Part shown: piece by piece, positions 28,235 to 36,718 of the stretch
Position numbering within the stretch: the first letter of the stretch is position 1
Layout: every line of letters begins with the position of its first letter
Assembly (NCBI GenBank): GCA_949840905.1
Contig: CATKXW010000002.1
Coordinates: 62,001 to 126,000, forward strand
Direction: 5' to 3'
Source of the DNA: an uncultured Eggerthellaceae bacterium
GTDB lineage: Bacteria; Actinomycetota; Coriobacteriia; Coriobacteriales; Eggerthellaceae
Length of the DNA: 64,000 nucleotides
Position numbers and translations under genes: made by a program
Notes under the pieces: generated by a model
Database searches by the model: none
Told to the model about the DNA's origin: nothing
The model's input: the letters and a program-made list of their open reading frames with translations, nothing else

Positions 28235-29971
28235 TCATTCGGCCCGCTCGATGGCACCGAAGTTGCAATATTGAGCGCATTGGCCACATCCGACGCACAT
28301 ATCTACGTCGACAGAGGAGCAGCCAGTAGTTGCATCTTTATGGATCGCAGGACAACCGATGGTCGCACACACCCCACAACCAGTGCATTTCCCATTCACG
28401 ACGAACGGCGTATCATGCTTTCTCTCGAGGAGGATGCACGGAGCCTTGAATATGAGCACCGACAGTCGATCGCGTGCGCCCGTAGCTTCCTTCAAAGCTG
28501 AACGGACCGCTTTCACATCGTAAGGGTCGATCGTGTGCACATCGGCGATACCACAGGCTCTCACCACCGCCTCCATATCGAGCTCATGGGCGCTGCGATC
28601 CTGAAGGCCCACGCCGTTGAAGGGGTTGCCTTGACGACCCGTCATGGCGGTGGTTCGATTGTCGAGGATGCACACGGTGCCACCCCCACCGTTATACTGC
28701 GTGGAGATGAGGGAGCTCAGACCTGAATGAGCGAAGGTGGAATCCCCGATGACGGCCACCACCGGTCGCGATGTCTCCGCGCCCAGCACGAGCTCGAACC
28801 CGTGGGCCATGGACACCGACGCTCCCATGTCCACCACCGAGTCCATAGCCGAGAGCGGCGGCAGAGCGCCGAGGGTGTAGCAGCCGATATCGCCGGTCAC
28901 GATAGCGCGCATGCGCCCTAGCTCCTTGAACACCACGCGATGAGGACACCCCGCACACAGCGCCGGGGGTCGCGCAGGAAGTCCGGGATAAGGCTGCATC
29001 TGCGGCATCTCAGCCCGACCGAAGGCTACTGCGATGGCCAGAGGGTCGAGCTCCCCTTCCGCGCTCAGCGCAACGGTCGGCTCGCTCACTGCGATACCGC
29101 AAGCGCTCACAGCATCTCGAAGATAGGTGGAAGCCTCCTCCACCACATAGACCTCATCGACGCTCTGCGCGAATCGTCGCAGCTTCTGCTTCGGCAGCGG
29201 ATAGGTCAGCCCCAGCTTCAATATGCTCGCCTGAGGAAGCGCCTCGCGCACATGCTGATAGACGGCCCCAGCGCACACCACGCCGATGGCACCGTTCCCT
29301 TCGATCAGCTCGTTGTAAGAGCATTCCTCGGCCCACTGCTCCAATGCGGCGATGCGATCGAGCTGCACGCTGCGCCGGCCCTTGGCGTAGGCAGGCATCA
29401 TCACCCATTTCGCTGGGTCGGTCTCATAGGAGGGCAGTTCGCGCTGCTGACGCTCGTCGCTCGGCTCCACAAGGGTCTTGGTGTGGGAGATGCGCACTGT
29501 GGAGCGGATCATCACCGGCACGTCGAAGCGCTCGGAGAGCTCGAAGGCGTCACGCGTGAACGAGAGGGCCTCGGCAGAATCGGCAGGGTCGAGGCATGGC
29601 AAGTGAGCGGCCATGGCATAATAATGAGAGTCCTGCTCGTTCTGGGATGAATACATACCCGGATCATCGGCGGCCAGCACCACCAGACCGCCCCCCACGC
29701 CGGTATAGCCAGCCGTGAACAGCGGGTCAGCCGCGACGTTGACCCCGACATGCTTCATGGTGGCCAACACTCGGGCTCCAGCCGCTGATGCGCCCACGCC
29801 CACTTCCACCGCCACCTTCTCGTTCACGCACCACTCGGCGTACACGCCGTCCTTCTGCGCGAACGCTTCCAAGGTCTCAGTGGAAGGCGTGCCCGGATAC
29901 GCCACGCCGATGGTGGCTCCGGCCTCCCATGCGCCCTGGGCGATGGCCTCGTTGCCCGACAGAAGCTCCAT
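28235..29971 (-). CDS. iorA: Indolepyruvate:ferredoxin oxidoreductase alpha subunit
   Basis: A 578-residue thiamine-diphosphate enzyme. The N-terminal half resembles the pyrimidine-binding domain (GNEAIAQGAWEAG; TMKHVGVNVAADPL), the central part the TPP-binding domain (GDSTFAHSGLSSL, NRTTAMTGRQGNP), and the C-terminal ~60 residues a two-cluster ferredoxin domain (CTGCGVC, GCPAI, CVGCGQCAQYC). It reduces ferredoxin while decarboxylating aryl-pyruvates formed from Trp, Phe and Tyr. GGAGGAG lies ~8 bases before the ATG. Electrons could pass to the Ech hydrogenase encoded ~5 kb away. Confidence 0.95.
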   Translation of the reverse strand: MELLSGNEAIAQGAWEAGATIGVAYPGTPSTETLEAFAQKDGVYAEWCVNEKVAVEVGVGASAAGARVLATMKHVGVNVAADPLFTAGYTGVGGGLVVLAADDPGMYSSQNEQDSHYYAMAAHLPCLDPADSAEALSFTRDAFELSERFDVPVMIRSTVRISHTKTLVEPSDERQQRELPSYETDPAKWVMMPAYAKGRRSVQLDRIAALEQWAEECSYNELIEGNGAIGVVCAGAVYQHVREALPQASILKLGLTYPLPKQKLRRFAQSVDEVYVVEEASTYLRDAVSACGIAVSEPTVALSAEGELDPLAIAVAFGRAEMPQMQPYPGLPARPPALCAGCPHRVVFKELGRMRAIVTGDIGCYTLGALPPLSAMDSVVDMGASVSMAHGFELVLGAETSRPVVAVIGDSTFAHSGLSSLISTQYNGGGGTVCILDNRTTAMTGRQGNPFNGVGLQDRSAHELDMEAVVRACGIADVHTIDPYDVKAVRSALKEATGARDRLSVLIFKAPCILLERKHDTPFVVNGKCTGCGVCATIGCPAIHKDATTGCSSVDVDMCVGCGQCAQYCNFGAIERAE

Positions 29972-29993
29972 TGCACCACTCCTCCATGGTCAT

Positions 29994-30029
29994 AAGGGCG
30001 ACGAGCGCCCTTCGGTCTCTCGCAGTATA
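29994..30029 (-). promoter_or_regulatory. Candidate ior operon promoter and leader hairpin
   Basis: On the minus strand TATACT (30029-30024) is a good -10 without a convincing -35. It is followed by a perfect 7-bp hairpin, AAGGGCG/CGCCCTT (30012-30006 with 30000-29994), before the iorA ribosome site. The hairpin lacks a T-tract; it may end FHA-operon transcripts weakly or structure the leader. Confidence 0.4.
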
Positions 30030-30053
30030 GGGAAATATGGCTCCTCCGCTCCC

Positions 30054-30497
30054 TTACTCCTCTTCGTAGAGAAGGGAGAAGGAGCCTATCTGGATGAAAT
30101 CGCCCGATCGGAGCGCCTTGGATTCGACGTTGCAGTTGTTCACCCACACTCCGTTGAAGGAGTTCTCATCATGGATGATGTATGCGCCGCCTTCACGCTT
30201 GAGGGTAGCATGCAACCGCGATACGGTCATATCGTTGAGGAAGATGGAACATTGAGGCATCCGCCCGATGGTGAGGTCATCGCCGGCCATCTTGAATATG
30301 ATACCCGCTCGCGGCCCGCGCACTACCTGCAAGGTGGCATCATGGGTGCTCGGCAGCGCATCGACGATAGCGTTGCGATCGACCGGATAAGGCTTGAACC
30401 CCTCGGTGTTGCCGCTCAGCTTGAAGCCGCAGCGCGGGCACTCCGCCTCTCCCCCTTGCAAGGGCGCAAGGCAGACTGGGCATGTTTCCTCATCCAT
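30054..30497 (-). CDS. Zinc-ribbon and FHA-domain protein
   Basis: A 147-residue protein with an N-terminal zinc ribbon (CPVC...CPRC, residues ~6-23) and a C-terminal FHA domain (~60-145) including TIGRMPQCSIFL, SRLHATL and NSFNGVWVN, the residues that read phosphothreonine. It is a likely adaptor for Ser/Thr-kinase signalling in envelope growth, inferred from its place after the D,D-carboxypeptidase gene. No kinase gene is present in the window. Confidence 0.85.
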   Translation of the reverse strand: MDEETCPVCLAPLQGGEAECPRCGFKLSGNTEGFKPYPVDRNAIVDALPSTHDATLQVVRGPRAGIIFKMAGDDLTIGRMPQCSIFLNDMTVSRLHATLKREGGAYIIHDENSFNGVWVNNCNVESKALRSGDFIQIGSFSLLYEEE

Positions 30498-30564
30498 CTT
30501 CTTCCTCGGTCTTCCTGATCTCGAGCGCGCCGCAGCGCGGCGCGACAGTGCGAATCACTGGCTC

Positions 30565-31971
30565 TTAGATGAAACCAGCGACCTGCTTATTATATATGAG
30601 CGGCGTCTCGTTGATCACCGTAGGAGATGCTTCGGTGGCCACGCCCGAGAACACGGCCGTGAACCGTTCCCAAGCGATAGAGGCGATCTCGAACAGCTCC
30701 GGAGCCGCGAGCGCCTCGCAAGCTACCAGATCGGCCGTGGCGATGAGCTCGTTGGCCTGGAAGAACTCCGCACGCCCCATCTTCTGTCCCACCTCGATGG
30801 CACCGGTCACCCTGTCGAAGGCGAACCGCTGGCTGACGTTGCCGTTCAGCGTGAACACCTCCACCGTCTCTTGGGTCTCGGCGAAGGTCACCTTCACGGT
30901 CTTGTCCAGCCAGCTCGCCGCTGGCGCATAGGCCACGACAGGCACCTCTTGGGTCGCACCGGCGAAGGTCATCATGGCTTTCTCATCAGAATGGGCGAGC
31001 GGATAGGCCACATGATTGTCATAGACCCACTCCCACAACGTGCGCGTATCGAGGAAGCGCTGCAGCTCGGTAGGCGAATGCAGCACGATGGCGAACAGAT
31101 CGACCCCATCGCGGTGGCACACACCAGCGAAACAGGCCCCTGCCTGGTCGGTGAAGCCGGTCTTGATGCCGCATGCCCCGTCGAAGATGCCGATGAGCTC
31201 ATCGGTGCTGACCAGCGGAAGCTCCAAGGGTTGGCCGAACCGCTCTATTACCAAGGTGGCCTCGGGTTGGGCCACGATCTGACGGAACAGTGGGAAATGC
31301 TCCATAGCATAGCGCGACATGGTGGCCACGTCCGCCGCCGTGGAGTACATCTCGCCCTCATGACCATCGGAATCGAGGCCGTGAGGATTCGCGAACAGCG
31401 TGTTGGTCATGCCGAGCCGCGCTGCCATCTCGTTCATCTTCGCCACGAAGGCCGCTTCCGCGTCGTTGGCACCCGTCTCCGCCATGAAGCGCTCGCCCAA
31501 GGTCTCGGCGATGGCCACGGCCGCATCGTTGCCGGAAGGCACGAGCAGACCCTGCAAGGCCATCTCGAGGGTCATCACATCGCCCTCCCATAGACCTGCC
31601 GTCGACTCGCCGGTGGCCACAGCCTTGGCCGACACCGTGACCGGCTGGGAGAGCGTGCCGTTCTCCAATGCCACGATGGCCGTCATGATCTTGGTGATGG
31701 AGGCGATGTGGGTGCGCTCGTTCACGTTGCGCTGGAAGTAGACCGTGCCCTCGCTATCGACCACCATGACATGGTCGGCATCGACAGAAGGAGCCGCCGT
31801 CGCGGGGATGGAACGCTCCTCCACCGTTTCGGCCATGATGCGGTCGTTCTTGCGCACATCAGCTGCCGCCGGATCGACCCCCCAAAACGCCATGACCACC
31901 GCCAGCACCGCTGCGATCAGGATCGACGATGCCCGCGATGGGTGCCGGGCCGCTCCCTCATTCATCCTCAT
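30565..31971 (-). CDS. Serine-type D-alanyl-D-alanine carboxypeptidase (PBP5/DacF type)
   Basis: A 468-residue S11 peptidase that trims peptidoglycan pentapeptides outside the membrane. It has an N-terminal signal/anchor segment (residues ~16-38), and the three penicillin-binding motifs: SITK (SxxK, near residue 90), SGND (SxN, near 150), and KTGF (KTG, near 258). A C-terminal PBP5-type beta domain follows, ending with residues that may contact the membrane. Its start overlaps vanW-like by 14 bp, so it is in the same operon as the phosphatidyltransferase and FHA genes. Confidence 0.93.
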   Translation of the reverse strand: MRMNEGAARHPSRASSILIAAVLAVVMAFWGVDPAAADVRKNDRIMAETVEERSIPATAAPSVDADHVMVVDSEGTVYFQRNVNERTHIASITKIMTAIVALENGTLSQPVTVSAKAVATGESTAGLWEGDVMTLEMALQGLLVPSGNDAAVAIAETLGERFMAETGANDAEAAFVAKMNEMAARLGMTNTLFANPHGLDSDGHEGEMYSTAADVATMSRYAMEHFPLFRQIVAQPEATLVIERFGQPLELPLVSTDELIGIFDGACGIKTGFTDQAGACFAGVCHRDGVDLFAIVLHSPTELQRFLDTRTLWEWVYDNHVAYPLAHSDEKAMMTFAGATQEVPVVAYAPAASWLDKTVKVTFAETQETVEVFTLNGNVSQRFAFDRVTGAIEVGQKMGRAEFFQANELIATADLVACEALAAPELFEIASIAWERFTAVFSGVATEASPTVINETPLIYNKQVAGFI

Positions 31972-34387
31972 CGTCTTCCTTCACATGCTTCCGCGTCACC
32001 TTCTCGCGGCCCTCCTCCACCTCTATCTCGGTATCGGGACCTGCGATGACGATCTTGTCGATGGGGTTGTAGGTGGAATTGAAGGTGGCCTCGCGCAGGC
32101 GGTTGCCCTCCCGGTCATAGACCGTGCGCACCACCGTTATCTCACGACCGTCGGTGCCCACAGTGTCGGTCTTGTGCCACCCCGTCTCCTTGGTGTCATC
32201 CACCTCCACGATGACGCGGAACTTCTTGCCCTCTTGCCACTCACCAGTGGAGGTCTTCACCGTGTAACCCGGATCCACGCCGTAGAGCGCCACCGTGACC
32301 GAGGTGTCGGTATAGCTCGTGCGCACGATCACGTCAGAAGCGCTGTCGTTCTGCCAGACCAGATCGAGGTTAGGATAGTTCACCGCTGCATCGCGACCCG
32401 CCTCGTAGCTCGCCATATAGAGGGAATGGGGAGCGCGCTTCAGCACCGGGAATCCTGACTCGTATACGGCGTTGAACATGGTGGTGGCCACCTGGCAGAT
32501 GCCGCCACCGGCCTCGTCGATGTACTTTCCCTCTCGGATAGCGCCCGCAGCCAAAAACCCCGCTTCCTCGTTACAATCGCCGGTGGTGTCGTTGAACGAC
32601 CAGGTGCCCCCGTCAGCCGTACAGATCGAATCGTTCAGAAGGTCGGCCGCCAGATGGATGTTGTGGTTACGGTTCTTGGTCGCCGAAGTGGAGGTATAGT
32701 TCGTCGTATAGCTGGCGATGCGCCCGATCACGCCGTAGTCGCACGCCTCGTCGAAGGAGAGCGAACCGGAATAGCGGTAGGTGTCGATAGGGATAGGATC
32801 GAGGGTGGCGGGCGCTGCGCTCCCACTATCGGTGCGGAAGGGCCCGAGCAGCTGACCATCGAGCTGCGCGAGCGCCTCGTTCAGCAACGGCAGCAGTATC
32901 TCGCTCTGGGTGACCACCATCACCTCGTCTTTGAACTTCTGGAACGTGATGGCCAGATCGCCGCCGTTCGCGGTCTTGGTGTTGGCGGCCCCGCTCTGAT
33001 TCATCAAGGAGATGAGCGCTGGCTGGGCCACCTCCTCGTCGATAAGGGGCAACAGGCGATAGGTGCCGTTGACCTCCTTCACCTCGGTGCTGATCCACTC
33101 CCCCAGCTGCGCGCCGTCGACCTCCACTGTGCCGCCTTCGTGGGTGAAGCTGACGGGGATCTGCAGCATCCCGTTCACTGCGTCGCAAGTGACCTGGGCC
33201 TGCTCTCGTTCGATGCGCAACGGCGCGTACTCGGCACGGGCCACGAACGAGCCGGTCGCGCTCTCAGAGCGCAGCAGTATCTCGTCGAGCTTATCGCGCA
33301 GCGCTGCGCGATCGATCATCGCTCCGCTATGGCCTTCGGTCACCGTCGCTACGCCGTCCTCTATGGCGATGTCGAAGTCGACCCGCGGCTCGCCGATGGC
33401 GGTGTCGATGTCGTGAGCGAGGCTCTCCAGCTCCTCTTCGCCGTAGTCGCCGCGCACCTCGATGCTACGACCGCCGAACAGCAGCGCCGCTCGGGTGAAG
33501 AAGCCTCCGTCCTCCCGGCCCACCGCCATGGCCTGCCTGGCTAGTTCCGCCGCCGGCAGCTCGGCCCGCACGCTCGGGCCCGTTGCCACCCACAGCTGCT
33601 TGTTCTGCTGCGCTTCCTCGTAGGAGAGCTGCTCGGAGAGCTCCTCCCCTTCGATGATGCCGTCGGTGGAGACCAAGGAGTTCGCCGTCTCTTCGTTGGC
33701 GAACACGAACATCTGGTGATCATCGAGGCGCTCCTCGTAGGTGGCGCGGATGGCGTTCTCCGCCTCAGTGATCGTCTTGCCGGAGAGGTCCACGGTGCCC
33801 ACGGACACGCCCTGGTGCACCTTTCCCCACGAAAGCCCGGTATCCACCAGTCCCACCGCGCACACCAGCACCAGCACCACCGAGACGATGGCGAAGGTGC
33901 GACTGCGCTTGAAGGTCTGGACGAACGCATGGCCCACCGCGCGGAAGGGAGCTCCGAGCATCGAGAGGACCTTGTTGCCGCCCGAAGGCTTCGCAGCCGT
34001 GCGCCCACCGCTCTTCGCGCTCCCCCGTCGGCCATCGCCCGTCCGGGGAATCGCGCCGCTGCTATGGCTCGCACGAACGCGTCGGTCTTGGAGCATCCGC
34101 TCTTCCCGCATCCTGGTGCGCCCCTCGGCCACCGTCGAGCGCGAAGGACGACGCTCCTGCGGAGCTACCGACCCCGAAGAGGACGCAACGCGACCCCGAG
34201 CAGGAGCCGACGCAGAGCGGCTGCGAGAAGAGGGACGCTGGACTGTGGCACCGGAGCCATGGGCAGGACGACGAGCCGCAGAGCTCGATGAGGAACGAGG
34301 GGTCTGCGGCGCGCTCGTCCGTGCCGGGCGCCTCCCGCCCCCCCGGCCGCTATCACGATATGCCCTCGGATCCTGAGCGCGGTTCAT
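31958..34387 (-). CDS. VanW family protein with peptidoglycan-binding-like repeats
   Basis: An 809-residue membrane protein. The first ~165 residues are a very basic Arg/Ser/Ala/Pro cytoplasmic region, followed by one transmembrane helix (residues ~168-190). Next come two PG_binding_4-like domains (GVSVGTVDLSGKTITEAENAIR begins the first) and a VanW domain (FNDTTGDCNEEAGFLAAGAI, GGGICQVATTMFNAVYESG). A G5-like segment and an acidic Lys/Glu/Asp tail end it. VanW-type proteins are linked to the cell wall, but activity is unknown. The ATG at 34387 overlaps the upstream stop by four bases. Confidence 0.87.
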   Translation of the reverse strand: MNRAQDPRAYRDSGRGGGRRPARTSAPQTPRSSSSSAARRPAHGSGATVQRPSSRSRSASAPARGRVASSSGSVAPQERRPSRSTVAEGRTRMREERMLQDRRVRASHSSGAIPRTGDGRRGSAKSGGRTAAKPSGGNKVLSMLGAPFRAVGHAFVQTFKRSRTFAIVSVVLVLVCAVGLVDTGLSWGKVHQGVSVGTVDLSGKTITEAENAIRATYEERLDDHQMFVFANEETANSLVSTDGIIEGEELSEQLSYEEAQQNKQLWVATGPSVRAELPAAELARQAMAVGREDGGFFTRAALLFGGRSIEVRGDYGEEELESLAHDIDTAIGEPRVDFDIAIEDGVATVTEGHSGAMIDRAALRDKLDEILLRSESATGSFVARAEYAPLRIEREQAQVTCDAVNGMLQIPVSFTHEGGTVEVDGAQLGEWISTEVKEVNGTYRLLPLIDEEVAQPALISLMNQSGAANTKTANGGDLAITFQKFKDEVMVVTQSEILLPLLNEALAQLDGQLLGPFRTDSGSAAPATLDPIPIDTYRYSGSLSFDEACDYGVIGRIASYTTNYTSTSATKNRNHNIHLAADLLNDSICTADGGTWSFNDTTGDCNEEAGFLAAGAIREGKYIDEAGGGICQVATTMFNAVYESGFPVLKRAPHSLYMASYEAGRDAAVNYPNLDLVWQNDSASDVIVRTSYTDTSVTVALYGVDPGYTVKTSTGEWQEGKKFRVIVEVDDTKETGWHKTDTVGTDGREITVVRTVYDREGNRLREATFNSTYNPIDKIVIAGPDTEIEVEEGREKVTRKHVKEDDEDE

Positions 34388-35058
34388 GAACGCTCGCATC
34401 CGCCATCGCCGCCCGCAAGGCGCTCGCGCTCGGACAGGGCGCGAGCGGCAGCGAGGCAATAATGGACGGTGGTCGCCACGGCTAGCACCAGCCCTCCGTA
34501 GACGGACCAGATGCCCCACGAGACCGCTTGGTCTGTGAAGCCTGGCAGCCACGCAAGATCGACGAGGCCGAGCCCGGGCACGAGCGGCCAGTTCAACAAC
34601 AGACCAGCGAAGCCGACGAACAGCAGCGTCGTGGCCACCTTACCGGGATAGACCACCGGTATGCGGATGTCGTAGCGCTTGAGCAGCACGGCCCCGCCAC
34701 CCAACATGAGCAGGTCACGAGCCACCACCACCACGATGATCCACAAGGGCACACGGCCCACCAAGAACACCCCCAGCACTCCCGACACCATCAAGACGCG
34801 ATCTACCGCTGGGTCGAGCAGCTGGCCGAGCTTGGAGACGCTATGGGTGCGACGAGCCACCTGCCCATCGACGAAATCGGTGCTCGCCGCTACGGCGAAC
34901 ACGAGGGTAGCTGCGATGTCGAAGCCTTGGAAGAGCAGGACGAAGAACACCGGTACGAGGCACAGGCGCAGAAACGAGATCACATTAGGCAACGTGAGGA
35001 TCCGGTCGCTCACCGGTTCCTGTTCATGCTGCGCAGAAGGCTCATAGGCTCGATCCAT
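34384..35058 (-). CDS. CDP-alcohol phosphatidyltransferase family protein (second PgsA-like)
   Basis: A 224-residue membrane enzyme with the complete motif DG-x2-AR-x8-G-x3-D-x3-D (DGQVAR...GQLLDPAVDR) and about five hydrophobic helices. It is a paralogue of the PgsA half of the fusion at 8480. In actinobacteria such second copies often make cardiolipin or phosphatidylinositol-phosphate; substrate cannot be told here. The ATG at 35058 has GAGGT ~12 bases upstream and family homology begins ~20 residues later. It is first in the envelope operon with vanW-like, D,D-carboxypeptidase and FHA genes. Confidence 0.85.
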   Translation of the reverse strand: MDRAYEPSAQHEQEPVSDRILTLPNVISFLRLCLVPVFFVLLFQGFDIAATLVFAVAASTDFVDGQVARRTHSVSKLGQLLDPAVDRVLMVSGVLGVFLVGRVPLWIIVVVVARDLLMLGGGAVLLKRYDIRIPVVYPGKVATTLLFVGFAGLLLNWPLVPGLGLVDLAWLPGFTDQAVSWGIWSVYGGLVLAVATTVHYCLAAARALSERERLAGGDGGCERS

Positions 35059-35104
35059 GGAAAAGACTACCTCGAAGAAGCATCCGGACATATATTCGTT
35101 CGCT

Positions 35105-35113
35105 ATTCTAGCA
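35105..35113 (-). promoter_or_regulatory. Extended -10 promoter of the envelope operon
   Basis: On the minus strand TGCTAGAAT (35113-35105) is an extended -10, 47 bp before the phosphatidyltransferase start and directly in the tail of the ech terminator. No good -35 is visible. Confidence 0.5.
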
Positions 35114-35144
35114 AATAGGCCCTCCATGAGGGTATGGAAGGGCC
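35113..35144 (-). terminator. Intrinsic terminator of the ech operon
   Basis: On the minus strand GGCCCT-T-CCAT pairs with ATGGAGGGCC (stem 35144-35118, one bulged T) and is followed by TATTT. It ends the hydrogenase transcript ~75 bp after echF. Sequence between it and echF (35145-35217) shows no further feature. Confidence 0.75.
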
Positions 35145-35217
35145 GTTCGCTTCACCAGATATGCTGAATTGCTTAAGGTTCGCGATCGACCGAAGAGTGG
35201 TGGATCGCAGGGGCGTC

Positions 35218-35595
35218 CTAGCCTTCGGCGACCACCGCTTCGGTGACCGCCTTCGGGTCGGGCACCGTACGTTCGGTGCGATACTTCTCGACGGTGATGG
35301 CCGTGGAGGCAGCATCCATGATAAGGCAATCCTTCGGGCACGCCCGCACGCAAGCACCGCACTGCACGCAGCGGAACGGGTCGATGGCCCACAGCCGCTC
35401 CTTCTTCTCCACCGTGATGGCATCGGCCGGGCATCCCTTCTGGCAGATGCCGCACAGGATGCACAGCTCCACCTCGTTGACCACATGCCCCTTCAAGCCC
35501 GCAGGCGCAGGCTTGGTCTCCAACGGATACAGCACCGTCTCCGGCTTCTTGAACAGCGAGCCGAACGTCATGCCGCCCAGTCTGAAACTTCCCAT
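35218..35595 (-). CDS. echF: Ech-type hydrogenase ferredoxin-like subunit (EchF)
   Basis: A 125-residue iron-sulfur protein related to NuoI/HycF. It carries two CxxCxxCxxxCP sets, CILCGICQKGCP and CVQCGACVRACP, for two [4Fe-4S] clusters. It is expected to take electrons from ferredoxin and hand them to the EchC cluster. It is last in echABCDEF, the same order as in Methanosarcina barkeri. The C-terminal ~30 residues are variable. Confidence 0.9.
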   Translation of the reverse strand: MGSFRLGGMTFGSLFKKPETVLYPLETKPAPAGLKGHVVNEVELCILCGICQKGCPADAITVEKKERLWAIDPFRCVQCGACVRACPKDCLIMDAASTAITVEKYRTERTVPDPKAVTEAVVAEG

Positions 35596-35627
35596 GCTCT
35601 TCGCTCCTGTCGCTCACCTATCCCAGC

Positions 35628-36716
35628 TCATCGCTCCGTGCAGCTGACGCACGGGTCGATGGTGAGGATGATCATGTTCACATCGGCCAGATCGCACCCC
35701 TTCAGCGCCGCCACCATACCGGCGAGGTTCTGCGAGGTGGGCGTGCGCATGCGCATGCGCTCCAGATTCTTCGAACCGTTGCCGCGCGCATAGTAGTAGC
35801 ACTCGCCGCGCGGCTGCTCCAGCACATTGGACGCCTGGGACCCGTCCGCAGGAGACCCCTTCACGTCCACGGCGATGTCGCCTGTTGGGATCTTCGCGAC
35901 CAGCTCCTTGATGATGGCGATGGATTGCAGCACCTCGCTGCAGCGCACCTTGATGCGCGCGTAGCAGTCGCCTTGCGTGTCGAGGATGGGCTGGAAGTCG
36001 CTGAGGTCTCCATAGGCACCGCGGCCCAACATGCGGCAGTCATAGTTCACGGCGCTCGCGCGGGCGAAGGGACCCACCATGGAAAGGTCGAGAGCCTCTT
36101 CGTGGGAGATGACGCCCACGCCCACCGTGCGGTTCTTGATGGAAGCGTCGGTCAGCAGCGTGCTCACGATGGTGGCGTATTCCGCCTCCAATCCCTCCAG
36201 CACCGCCACGATCTCGCGCAGCATGGCCCCGTCTATGTCGCGCACGACACCGCCTACCTTCACCACCGACAGGATCACGCGCCCGCCCGTGGTCTTCTCG
36301 AACAGGTCGAGCACGCGCTCTCGCAAACGCCAGCAATGCATGAACAGGCTCTCGAAGCCGAACGCGTCAGCAGCCAGGCCCAGCCACAGCAAATGGGAAT
36401 GGATACGGGAGAGCTCGTGCCAGATGACGCGCAGATATTCGGCGCGCTTGGGCACCTCCACGCCCATCAGCTCCTCCACCGTCTCGGCGTAACCGAGGGA
36501 ATGGCCCATGGCGCAGATGCCGCAGATGCGCTCCGCGACGTAGATGAACTGGTTGTAATCGCGCTTCTCCACCAGCTTCTCCAAACCGCGATGGATGAAG
36601 CCTATCTGGGGCAAGCAGTCGATGACGGTCTCGTCCTGCACCACCAGGTCGAGATGGAGCGGCTCGGGCAGCACCGGATGCTGCGGGCCGAAGGGGATGA
36701 CGGTCGCCTTTCCCAT
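35628..36716 (-). CDS. echE: Ech-type [NiFe] hydrogenase large subunit (EchE)
   Basis: A 362-residue catalytic subunit of group 4 [NiFe] hydrogenase, homologous to NuoD. Both nickel-binding motifs are intact: ERICGICAMGHS (near residue 66) and the C-terminal DPCVSC (residues ~354-359). This marks it as a true hydrogenase and not a complex I subunit. The protein ends three residues after the last cysteine (TER), so there is no cleavable C-terminal extension, as reported for EchE and CooH. It starts 2 bp after echD. Maturation (hyp) genes are not in the window. Confidence 0.94.
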   Translation of the reverse strand: MGKATVIPFGPQHPVLPEPLHLDLVVQDETVIDCLPQIGFIHRGLEKLVEKRDYNQFIYVAERICGICAMGHSLGYAETVEELMGVEVPKRAEYLRVIWHELSRIHSHLLWLGLAADAFGFESLFMHCWRLRERVLDLFEKTTGGRVILSVVKVGGVVRDIDGAMLREIVAVLEGLEAEYATIVSTLLTDASIKNRTVGVGVISHEEALDLSMVGPFARASAVNYDCRMLGRGAYGDLSDFQPILDTQGDCYARIKVRCSEVLQSIAIIKELVAKIPTGDIAVDVKGSPADGSQASNVLEQPRGECYYYARGNGSKNLERMRMRTPTSQNLAGMVAALKGCDLADVNMIILTIDPCVSCTER

Positions 36717-36718
36717 GG

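Noticed and set aside
34384-35058. Second PgsA as a recent duplicate of the fusion's PgsA half
   Set aside because: The two share only the family motif and fold; sequences outside it differ widely, so they are old paralogues.
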